Part shown: piece by piece, positions 1 through 6,296 of the stretch
Numbering within the stretch: position 1 is the first letter of the stretch
How the letters are laid out: every line of letters begins with the position of its first letter
Origin: Clostridia bacterium
GTDB taxonomy: Bacteria; Bacillota; Clostridia; Oscillospirales; CAG-272
NCBI GenBank assembly: GCA_017379815.1
Contig: JAFNVK010000019.1
Coordinates: forward strand, 1-10,935
Length of the DNA: 10,935 bases
Direction: 5' to 3'
The notes under the pieces: generated by a model
Told to the model about the DNA's origin: nothing
What the model saw: only the letters and a program-made list of their open reading frames with translations
Databases searched by the model: none
Position numbers and translations under genes: made by a program

Positions 1-724
1 CCTCACGGGGAACGGTCACGATCAAAAGGTGCCCCTCGGCGGCGTGGAGCGCGTTCTCGACCGAGTCTGAAAGGCGGGTCTCGATGCCCTCGCGCATCAC
101 CAAACGGTCCACCACGATCTCGACCGTGTGCTTCAAATTCTTATCCAGGCGGATCTCCTCGGAGAGATCGTAGAGGCTTCCGTCAACGCGCACGCGGACG
201 TAGCCGCTCTTTCTGGCACTCTCCAGAACCTTCTCGTGCGTGCCCTTCTTGGCGCGCACCACGGGCGCCAGCACCATAAAGCGCTCCCCCTCGGGAAGCT
301 CGAGAATGCGGTCGATGATCTGGTCGGTGGTCTGCTGACGGATCTCCTTGCCGCAGACTGGGCAGTGCGGAACGCCGATGCGTGCATAAAGCAGACGCAG
401 ATAGTCGTAGATCTCCGTGACCGTGCCCACCGTGGAGCGCGGATTCTTGGAGGTGGTCTTCTGGTCGATGGCGATCGCGGGAGAAAGCCCCTCCACCGAG
501 TCCAGATCCGGCTTGTCCAGCTGTCCCAGGAACATACGGGCGTAGGAGGAAAGCGACTCCACGAAGCGGCGATGCCCCTCGGCGTAGAGCGTATCAAAGG
601 CGAGCGAGGACTTGCCCGAGCCCGAAAGGCCGGTCAGAACGACCAGCTTGTCGCGCGGAATATCCACGTCAACGTTTTTTAGATTATGCACCCGCACACC
701 GCGGAGTGAGATCTGATTGGGCAT
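1..724 (-). CDS. uvrA: UvrA, excinuclease ABC subunit A (N-terminal 241 codons; gene continues beyond the left edge)
   Basis: UvrA is the DNA-binding ABC-type ATPase of nucleotide excision repair. It scans for lesions with UvrB and loads UvrB on damaged DNA. Translating the minus strand from the ATG at 724-722 gives a start of MPNQISLRGVRVHNLKN. Walker A GLSGSGKS lies at about residues 32-39, the family block IDQKTTSKNPRSTVGT at about 87-102, and the first CPVCG zinc-finger half at about 121-125. The rest of the first zinc module, both signature regions and the second ATPase half are outside the window. The start is supported by CAGGAG (revcomp of 731-736) six bases upstream and by the canonical N-terminus. 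It lies 57 bases downstream of the uvrB stop, with no clear promoter between them, so a uvrBA operon is likely. The family assignment is secure; only completeness is unknown. Confidence 0.97.
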   Translation of the reverse strand, partial: MPNQISLRGVRVHNLKNVDVDIPRDKLVVLTGLSGSGKSSLAFDTLYAEGHRRFVESLSSYARMFLGQLDKPDLDSVEGLSPAIAIDQKTTSKNPRSTVGTVTEIYDYLRLLYARIGVPHCPVCGKEIRQQTTDQIIDRILELPEGERFMVLAPVVRAKKGTHEKVLESARKSGYVRVRVDGSLYDLSEEIRLDKNLKHTVEIVVDRLVMREGIETRLSDSVENALHAAEGHLLIVTVPRE

Positions 725-781
725 AAAAAACTCCTGTTTGTTCTATCGTTTCTTCGAAAAATGCGATACGTCGGTCGAAAT

Positions 782-2800
782 TCAATGCTTGCGTGCGCGA
801 TCGACCTTGCCCTCGCGCAGCTTGCGGATCTCGTCACGCAGGAAGGCGGCCTGCTCGAATTCCAGACGTCTTGCCGCGTCCTTCATCTCCTGCGTCAGCT
901 CGGCGATCAGCTTCTCGCGCTCGGTGGCGGTCAGGCGGCGCTCGGTACGGGCGTCGCTCCTTTTGCGCTTTCCGCCCCCGCCCGACTGATCCTCCTTGGC
1001 GCCGATCTCGATGACGTCGCGCACGCTCTTGACCACGGTCCTCGGCGTAATGCCGTGCGCCTTGTTGTAGGCGTCCTGCAGTGAGCGGCGTCGCTCGGTT
1101 TCGCGGATCGCACCGCGCATGGAGCGCGTGATCTCGTCGGCGTACATGATGACCCTGCCCTCGGCGTTGCGCGCCGCACGGCCAATGGTCTGGATCAGTG
1201 AGCGCTCCGCGCGCAAGAAGCCTTCCTTATCGGCGTCGAGAATGGCCACAAGCGAGACCTCGGGAATATCCAAGCCCTCGCGCAAAAGGTTGATGCCGAC
1301 CAATACGTCAAACGCGCCAAGGCGCAGGTCGCGCAGGATCTCCATACGCTCAAGCGTATCCACGTTGAAGTGGATATAGCGCACACGTATGCCGTTTTCC
1401 TCGAGATATTCGGTCAGATCCTCGGCCATCTTTTTCGTGAGCGTGGTGACCAGCACGCGTTCGTTTTTGGCGGCACGTATGCGGATCTCGCCCATCAGAT
1501 CATCCACCTGACCCTCGATCGGGCGCACCTCGATGGCGGGATCGAGAAGTCCCGTGGGACGGATCAGCTGCTCGACCACGCGCGTGGAATGCTCGTTCTC
1601 GTAGTCTCCCGGCGTTGCGCTGACGAAGACCGCCTGGTGGATGCTCTGCTCGAACTCCTCAAAGTAGAGCGGCCGGTTATCGTAGGCGGAGGGCAAGCGG
1701 AAGCCGTAGTCCACCAGATTCTTTTTGCGTGCGGTGTCTCCGCCGCTCATGCCGCGCACCTGCGGCAGCGTGACGTGAGACTCGTCCACGAAGAGAATAT
1801 AATCCTCCGGGAAATAATCCAGGAGCGTAAAGGGCGTTGATCCCGCAGGGCGGCCCGACAGAACGCGGGAATAATTCTCCACGCCCGAGCAAAAGCCGAT
1901 CTCGCGGAGCATTTCCAGATCGTATTTGACGCGCTCGCGGATGCGTTGCGCCTCGATCAGCTTGTTTTCGGCCTCAAATTCGGCCACACGCTCGACCATT
2001 TCGCGCTCGATCTGCAAAAGCGCAGCCTCACGCTTCTCGTCCGAAACGGCGTAGTGCGTGGCGGGATAAATGGCCGCGTAGGTCAGGCGGCGCTTCAATT
2101 CTCCCGTGACGATGTTGATCTCCGAGATGCGGTCGATCTCGTCCCCGAAGAATTCCACACGCAGGGCGCTGTCATTCATGTTTGCGGGAATGATCTCCAC
2201 CGTGTCGCCGTTTACGCGGAAGCTGTCGCGCTCCAGGACCAGATCGTTGCGGTTGTAGCTGTTGGCCACGAGCTTGCGGATAAAGATGTCTCGGCTCATC
2301 TGCGAGCCCGGGCGGATCGCCAGAACCAGCCCCTGATATTCTCCGGGGTCACCCAGCGAATAGATGCAGGAGACCGAGGCCACGATGATCACGTCACGCC
2401 GTTCAAAAAGCGCACTCGTTGCGCTGTGGCGCAGACGGTCGATCTCATCGTTGACCAGAGCATCCTTTTCGATATACATATCCTTGCCCGGAATGTAGGC
2501 CTCGGGCTGGTAATAATCGTAGTAGGAGACGAAAAACTCCACCGCCGCGTCGGGAAAGAACTCCCGCATCTCGGTGCAGACCTGTGCCGCCAGCGTTTTG
2601 TTCGGCTCAAGGATCAGGGTCGGGCGGTTCATGCGCGCGATCACGTTGGCCATGGTAAAGGTCTTGCCCGATCCGGTCACGCCGAGCAGGGTCTGCATCC
2701 GCTCCCCCGCGAGAAGCCCCTCGGTCAGCCGATCGATCGCCTCGGGCTGGTCGCCCGTGGGGCGGTATTCACTTTTGAGCTGAAAGGGAGTATACTTCAC
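782..2800 (-). CDS. uvrB: UvrB, excinuclease ABC subunit B (complete, 672 aa, GTG start)
   Basis: UvrB is loaded by UvrA, verifies the lesion with its beta-hairpin and recruits UvrC for dual incision. Visible landmarks are Walker A GVTGSGKT (40-47), the damage-probing hairpin block YYDYYQPEAY (93-102), Walker B DESH (339-342), SATPGDYE (395-401), the helicase C-terminal block LVGINLLREGLDIPEVSLVA (500-519), motif VI QTIGRAARN (537-545), and a C-terminal UVR helix pair (about 630-665) that contacts UvrC. At 672 residues it is normal length for the family. It begins with GTG at 2800-2798, and AAGGAGG eight bases upstream fixes this start. One variation is HFN at 477-479 in YIHFNVDTLERME, where most homologues have H-S/H-D/E. 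A strong sigma-A promoter lies immediately upstream and a second one further back. I saw no LexA-type GAAC-N4-GTTC box. Confidence 0.99.
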   Translation of the reverse strand: MKYTPFQLKSEYRPTGDQPEAIDRLTEGLLAGERMQTLLGVTGSGKTFTMANVIARMNRPTLILEPNKTLAAQVCTEMREFFPDAAVEFFVSYYDYYQPEAYIPGKDMYIEKDALVNDEIDRLRHSATSALFERRDVIIVASVSCIYSLGDPGEYQGLVLAIRPGSQMSRDIFIRKLVANSYNRNDLVLERDSFRVNGDTVEIIPANMNDSALRVEFFGDEIDRISEINIVTGELKRRLTYAAIYPATHYAVSDEKREAALLQIEREMVERVAEFEAENKLIEAQRIRERVKYDLEMLREIGFCSGVENYSRVLSGRPAGSTPFTLLDYFPEDYILFVDESHVTLPQVRGMSGGDTARKKNLVDYGFRLPSAYDNRPLYFEEFEQSIHQAVFVSATPGDYENEHSTRVVEQLIRPTGLLDPAIEVRPIEGQVDDLMGEIRIRAAKNERVLVTTLTKKMAEDLTEYLEENGIRVRYIHFNVDTLERMEILRDLRLGAFDVLVGINLLREGLDIPEVSLVAILDADKEGFLRAERSLIQTIGRAARNAEGRVIMYADEITRSMRGAIRETERRRSLQDAYNKAHGITPRTVVKSVRDVIEIGAKEDQSGGGGKRKRSDARTERRLTATEREKLIAELTQEMKDAARRLEFEQAAFLRDEIRKLREGKVDRARKH

Positions 2801-2808
2801 CGTCCTCG

Positions 2809-2815
2809 CCTCCTT
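2809..2815 (-). promoter_or_regulatory. Shine-Dalgarno for the uvrB GTG start
   Basis: On the minus strand this reads AAGGAGG, an almost full anti-16S match, eight bases before GTG AAG TAT ACT. It decides the start: the family-typical N-terminus (F-L-K-S-E-Y-x-P-x-G-D-Q-P) follows directly and no ATG is needed. The strong site may offset the non-ATG codon. Confidence 0.85.
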
Positions 2816-2829
2816 CCTCTTTTGGAAAC

Positions 2830-2858
2830 ATTATAGCACATCTGCGCCTCGCCGTCAA
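2830..2858 (-). promoter_or_regulatory. Proximal sigma-A-type promoter of uvrB (P1)
   Basis: The minus strand shows TTGACG (revcomp of 2853-2858), a 17-base spacer and TATAAT (revcomp of 2830-2835). TGTGC stands directly before the -10, giving a TGTGN extended element. The -35 matches consensus at 5/6 and the -10 at 6/6. Expected start is near 2823, leaving a leader of roughly 23 bases with the AAGGAGG site. This is seen in sequence; activity is inferred. Confidence 0.85.
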
Positions 2859-2865
2859 GCCTTCG

Positions 2866-2928
2866 CCGTGCGATTCTTCCCCTTTTGGAAGGCTTTTTTC
2901 GGAAGAATGCATCGCCCGCTTCGCACGG
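2866..2928 (-). other. Nested inverted repeats between the two uvrB promoters (possible structured leader)
   Basis: Outer arms CCGTGCGA (2866-2873) and TCGCACGG (2921-2928) are perfect 8-base complements. Inner arms ATTCTTCC (2873-2880) and GGAAGAAT (2901-2908) are also perfect 8-base complements. On one side the two arms are contiguous; on the other they are separated by about 12 bases. A competing pair, AAGCCTTC (2857-2864) with GAAGGCTT (2888-2895), cannot coexist with the nested fold. Any RNA from the distal promoter would contain all of these segments. It could be a regulatory leader, a protein binding site or a remnant of a small repeat. I recognise no known riboswitch. Confidence 0.45.
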
Positions 2929-2945
2929 AAGAAGGCTCCCGGATC

Positions 2946-2974
2946 AGTATACCACAAATGCGCCTGCAAGTAAA
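2946..2974 (-). promoter_or_regulatory. Distal promoter-like element upstream of uvrB (P2)
   Basis: The minus strand reads TTTACT (revcomp of 2969-2974), 17 bases, then TATACT (revcomp of 2946-2951), with TGTGG directly before the -10. The -10 is 5/6, the -35 only 4/6. The spacer shares AGGCGCA-NN-TGTG with the proximal promoter. Transcription would start near 2939 and give a leader of about 140 bases crossing the inverted repeats at 2866-2928. Weaker evidence than for P1. Confidence 0.5.
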
Positions 2975-2996
2975 GCGAAGGATGTAAAAAGATCGG

Positions 2997-3075
2997 TTTT
3001 TTTCGCGAGAGAGGCAGACGTTTTTTTGCGGATTTGCAGAGTTTTTTTCAAAAAAGTATAGAAATCCTATAAAAA
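2997..3075. other. Helically spaced T/A tracts upstream of lon (probable curved DNA)
   Basis: T7 runs start at 2997, 3021 and 3042, followed by A6 at 3050 and A5 at 3071. The steps 24, 21 and (3050 to 3071) 21 are near two helical turns, in an otherwise GC-rich genome. Such tracts bend DNA and can act as UP-like elements. The lon promoter lies at their downstream edge. The rest of this part of the 343-base gap holds no credible reading frame. Confidence 0.5.
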
Positions 3076-3087
3076 GTATGTTATAAT
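3059..3087 (+). promoter_or_regulatory. Extended -10 promoter of lon
   Basis: TATAAT at 3082-3087 is a perfect -10, preceded by TG at 3079-3080 to give the TGN-TATAAT extended element. Seventeen bases upstream is TAGAAA (3059-3064), only 4/6 to TTGACA, as expected where an extended -10 compensates. The start should be near 3094, giving a leader of about 50 bases. Small inverted repeats overlap the -35, the -10 and the start site. I looked for and did not see a CIRCE (HrcA) or CtsR heptamer site. Confidence 0.8.
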
Positions 3088-3092
3088 ATAGG

Positions 3093-3120
3093 GTAAACAA
3101 TTACAATCGGTACTTATACC
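3093..3120 (+). promoter_or_regulatory. Two small palindromes at the lon transcription start (possible operator)
   Basis: GTAA-ACAA-TTAC (3093-3104) and GGTA-CTTA-TACC (3109-3120) are adjacent palindromes, each with 4-base arms and a 4-base centre, separated by four bases. They sit at and just after the predicted start of lon, where a repressor would block RNA polymerase. Four-base arms are short and could arise by chance, so I hold this weakly. No known regulator is assigned. Confidence 0.25.
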
Positions 3121-3143
3121 CCCGTTTTTGGAAAGGATTCAGC

Positions 3144-5594
3144 ATGCCCTCTTATATCGAAAAAGCAGATCAGCTCACGCTCCCCGTCATCGCGCTCAGC
3201 GCAACCGTACCCTTCCCTGCGGCCAACTTCAACTTTGAGGCCGACGAGGAGGCCTTTGCCGCCGCGGCAAAGGTAGCGGCCGACGGAAACGCCCTGATCT
3301 TTCTCGTTGCCTTCTCCGAGCTTGCCGAGGAGGCAGATCCAAAGGCCCCCTATCCCTTCTACTCGGTCGGCACGGTCGCCCGCATCAAGCAGATGCTCCG
3401 CACCCCCGAGGGACAGACCCGCATCATCGCCGAGGGACTTTCCCGCGCAACGGTGATCCGCTACGCCGATCAGGGTGCCTATATCGAGGCCGACCTCATT
3501 CGCAAGCGCATCTATCTGCCCGACAACGGCGGCATCCGCGGCGAGGCCGCGATCGCCGAAATGCGCAAGGCGCTGGAGGCCAGCCTGCAGTTCCTCCCCG
3601 CAAACACCGAGGAGCTGATGAAGACCGCGCGTGCCTTCCGCGATCCCGGTGCGCTGGCCGATTTTATCGCCGCCAACGCCCTCGTCCGTCCGCGCGACAA
3701 GCAGGCCGTGCTCGAGTGCTTCGATCCTTTGCAGAGAGCCGAGATCCTGCTGGAGATCCTGCGCGAGGAGATCGAGATCCTGCGCGAGGAGGCCCTCATC
3801 CGCCGCCGCGTGAACGCGAGAATGAACCGCAATCAAAAGGAATACTACCTGCGCGAGCAGATCAAGGTGATCCAGGAGGAGCTTGGTGAAGGAGGCGACG
3901 TGGAGGAATTCCGCGCCCGCATCGACCAAGCAGACCTTCCCGCAGAGGTTGCCGCCAAGCTGCGCAAGGAGACCGACCGCCTTTCAAAGACCCCCTTCGG
4001 CTCGGCCGAGGCCACCGTTCTCTCCAACTATCTCGACACCTGCCTTGATATTCCTTGGGGAAAGACCACCAAGGACCGCGTCAGCTTCTCCACCGTGCAA
4101 AAGGTACTGGACGTTGACCACTTCGGTCTGGAGAAGGTCAAGGAGCGCATCACCGAATACATCGCCGCAAAGCAGTTCAATCCCGAGCTGCGCCATCAGA
4201 TCATCTGCCTCGTCGGCCCTCCCGGCGTGGGCAAGACCTCGATTGCCGCCTCTATCGCCCGTGCCATGAACCGCAAGTACGTACGGGTCTCTCTCGGCGG
4301 CATCCGCGACGAGGCCGACATCCGCGGCCACCGCAAGACCTATATCGGCGCAATGCCCGGACGCATCATCAACGCCGTCATTCAGGCGGGCGTTTGCAAT
4401 CCTCTGATCCTTCTGGACGAGATCGACAAGCTGACCCGCGACACGCACGGAGACCCGACCTCTGCTCTGCTTGAGGTGCTGGACGCCGAGCAGAACAAGA
4501 CCTTCCGCGACCACTTCGTGGAGCTTCCCTTCGACCTCTCGGGCTGTATGTTCCTCGCCACGGCAAATTCGCTGGAGAGCATTCCCCGTCCCCTGCTCGA
4601 CCGCATGGAGATCATTGAGCTTGGCATCTACACCAAGCGCGAGAAGCTGGCCATCGCCAAGGAGCATCTCCTGCCCAAGCAGCTCAAGCGTCACGGCCTC
4701 TGCCGCCGCACCCTCAAGATCACCGACGGTGCGCTTCTGGAGCTGATCGATTACTACACCAAGGAGGCAGGCGTCCGCCATCTGGAGCGTGCCATCGCCT
4801 CCCTTTGCCGCAAGGCAGAAAAGGAGCTGCTCACCGAGGGCTCTCGCCGCGCCGTGATCGATACGGCCGACGTTGCCGCCTATCTCGGTGCGCGCAAGTA
4901 CCTGCCCGAAACGACGGGCGAGGAGAACGAGGTCGGCTGCGTCAACGGCCTTGCCTATACCGAGCTTGGCGGAACCCTGCTCAAGGTGGAGGTTGCCGTT
5001 CTTGAGGGAACGGGCAAGATCGAGACCACGGGTTCGCTTGGCGACGTGATGAAGGAGTCCGCAAGGATCGCCGTCAGCTACGTTCGCTCGGTGGCCGAGC
5101 AGTACGGCATTCCCACCGATTTCTACAAGACCAAGGATATTCACATCCACTTCCCCGAGGGGGCGATCCCGAAGGACGGTCCCTCCGCGGGTGTGACGAT
5201 GGTCACCGCGCTCGTCAGCGCCCTCTCGGGCCGTGCGGTACGCCGCGACGTGGCCATGACGGGTGAGATCAGCCTGCGCGGCAAGGTCCTGCCCATCGGC
5301 GGATTGAAGGAAAAGACCATGGCCGCCTACAACGCAGGCGTCAAGACGGTCTTCCTGCCCATGGAAAACCTGCGCGACCTCGAGGAGCTTGATCCTCTGG
5401 CGCGCGAGAATCTCGAGCTGATCCCCTGCAAGAGCATCGGCGAGATCCTGGAGCAGGCTCTGCTTCCCCTTTGCACCGACGCGTGTGCGAAAAAAGCCGC
5501 TGAGCAACCGCTTGCCGAAAAGCCGCATTTTCATCTTCCCTCGGGAAAGCCCTCCTCCGTAGGACAGATCCGCTGCCACGGCGAGGAGAGCTGA
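3144..5594 (+). CDS. lon: Lon, ATP-dependent serine protease (LonA type, 816 aa)
   Basis: Lon is a cytoplasmic hexameric AAA+ protease that unfolds and degrades damaged and short-lived regulatory proteins. The N-terminal substrate domain spans about residues 8-210 (opening LPVIAL), followed by the helical linker with the QKEYYLREQIKVIQEELGE block (231-249). The AAA+ module has Walker A GPPGVGKT (358-365), Walker B LILLDEID (421-428), the sensor-1 region ATAN (472-475) and sensor-2 GVRHLER (543-549). In the protease domain the catalytic Ser is S681 in PKDGPSAG and the dyad Lys is K724 in GGLKEK, the family's 43-residue spacing. GAAAGGA lies six bases before the ATG. The domain ends near residue 775 and is followed by an unusual 40-residue tail with C777, C781, H795, H797, C811 and H812. 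It heads the plus-strand gene cluster, 34 bases before ysxC; lon-ysxC is also a pair in Bacillus. Confidence 0.99.
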   Translation: MPSYIEKADQLTLPVIALSATVPFPAANFNFEADEEAFAAAAKVAADGNALIFLVAFSELAEEADPKAPYPFYSVGTVARIKQMLRTPEGQTRIIAEGLSRATVIRYADQGAYIEADLIRKRIYLPDNGGIRGEAAIAEMRKALEASLQFLPANTEELMKTARAFRDPGALADFIAANALVRPRDKQAVLECFDPLQRAEILLEILREEIEILREEALIRRRVNARMNRNQKEYYLREQIKVIQEELGEGGDVEEFRARIDQADLPAEVAAKLRKETDRLSKTPFGSAEATVLSNYLDTCLDIPWGKTTKDRVSFSTVQKVLDVDHFGLEKVKERITEYIAAKQFNPELRHQIICLVGPPGVGKTSIAASIARAMNRKYVRVSLGGIRDEADIRGHRKTYIGAMPGRIINAVIQAGVCNPLILLDEIDKLTRDTHGDPTSALLEVLDAEQNKTFRDHFVELPFDLSGCMFLATANSLESIPRPLLDRMEIIELGIYTKREKLAIAKEHLLPKQLKRHGLCRRTLKITDGALLELIDYYTKEAGVRHLERAIASLCRKAEKELLTEGSRRAVIDTADVAAYLGARKYLPETTGEENEVGCVNGLAYTELGGTLLKVEVAVLEGTGKIETTGSLGDVMKESARIAVSYVRSVAEQYGIPTDFYKTKDIHIHFPEGAIPKDGPSAGVTMVTALVSALSGRAVRRDVAMTGEISLRGKVLPIGGLKEKTMAAYNAGVKTVFLPMENLRDLEELDPLARENLELIPCKSIGEILEQALLPLCTDACAKKAAEQPLAEKPHFHLPSGKPSSVGQIRCHGEES

Positions 5595-5628
5595 CCGAGA
5601 CCAAACCCAACGAAAAAGGAGTAGGCTT

Positions 5629-6237
5629 ATGTCCTTAAATCTCAATCGGACCGAGCTGCGCATCAGCGCAGGACAGATCCGCCAGTTTCCGGCAGACCCC
5701 ATGGTGCAGATCGCCTTTTCCGGACGCTCCAACGTGGGCAAAAGCTCGCTGATCAATTCCCTGCTCGGGCGAAAATCCCTCGCCCGCGTCAGCGCCTCTC
5801 CCGGAAAAACCATCACCATCAACTTCTACGACGTGGATAAGCAGCTCTTCCTCGTGGACCTGCCCGGCTACGGCTTTGCCAAGCGCAATCCCGCAGACAA
5901 GGCACAGTGGTCCGCGCTGACCGACGGCTACTTTACCAAGAACCCGAACCTTGACCGTCTGCGCCTGGTGATCCAGCTCGTGGACAGCCGCATCGGGCCG
6001 ACGGCCGACGACGAGATGATGCTGAGCTTTTTGCGCGAGTCCGGGCTTCCCTTCATCGTGGTGGCCACCAAGGCCGACAAGCTCAACGCTACCGAGCGCA
6101 AAAAATCCACCGAGCTTTTGCACAATCACCCCGACATTCCCGCGGACACGCCGATCCTCTTCTATTCCTCCCAAAAGGGAGAAGGAAGAGCCGACCTCTG
6201 GCGCCTGATCGCGCAATACACCGACGTCAAGCTTTGA
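5629..6237 (+). CDS. ysxC: YsxC/EngB (YihA family) ribosome-biogenesis GTPase
   Basis: This family of small TRAFAC GTPases assists late assembly of the 50S ribosomal subunit and is often essential. The 202 residues match the usual length. G1 is GRSNVGKS (32-39), the G2 Thr lies in GKTITINFY (T61), G3 is DLPGYGFA (77-84), G4 is TKAD (147-150), and the G5 region is YSSQKGEG (179-186). The N-terminal segment RQFPADPMVQIAFSGRSN is also typical. AAAGGAG ends seven bases before the ATG. The gene follows lon by 34 bases, a linkage conserved with Bacillus subtilis, and is followed 59 bases later by the M50 protease. Codon use resembles its neighbours. Nothing is missing from the GTPase core, so function should be conventional. 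Confidence 0.97.
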   Translation: MSLNLNRTELRISAGQIRQFPADPMVQIAFSGRSNVGKSSLINSLLGRKSLARVSASPGKTITINFYDVDKQLFLVDLPGYGFAKRNPADKAQWSALTDGYFTKNPNLDRLRLVIQLVDSRIGPTADDEMMLSFLRESGLPFIVVATKADKLNATERKKSTELLHNHPDIPADTPILFYSSQKGEGRADLWRLIAQYTDVKL

Positions 6238-6276
6238 CGAAGACCCTCTCGGAACCGACTCCCGAAAAATAACGAG

Positions 6277-6282
6277 AAAGGA
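6277..6282 (+). promoter_or_regulatory. Long-spaced Shine-Dalgarno of the M50 protease gene
   Basis: AAAGGA lies 14 bases before the ATG at 6297. No in-frame ATG, GTG or TTG stands at normal spacing, and none of the bases between form a better site. The gene context GAGAAAGGAT recurs before scpB. Confidence 0.5.
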
Positions 6283-6296
6283 TCCAAAACGTAACG

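Noticed and set aside
1946..2836. A 296-codon plus-strand open frame opposite uvrB
   Set aside because: It mirrors UvrB codons, runs through the uvrB start and promoter, and encodes no recognisable motif.
2876..2900. Possible rightward terminator, CTTCC-CCTTTT-GGAAG followed by GC and six T
   Set aside because: The stem has only five pairs, no rightward gene precedes it, and the same bases fit better in the larger inverted repeats.
2769..3100. Small minus-strand frames of 66 and 81 codons in the uvrB-lon gap
   Set aside because: Both would start with TTG without a ribosome site, overlap promoter elements, and one runs into the uvrB coding start.
2801..3143. LexA, CIRCE or CtsR operator in the divergent control region
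   Set aside because: I looked for GAAC-N4-GTTC, TTAGCACTC-N9-GAGTGCTAA and tandem GTCAAA heptamers and found none.
3984..5822. A 612-codon minus-strand open frame opposite lon and ysxC
   Set aside because: It is a shadow of the highly conserved Lon AAA+ and protease domains, with no family resemblance.
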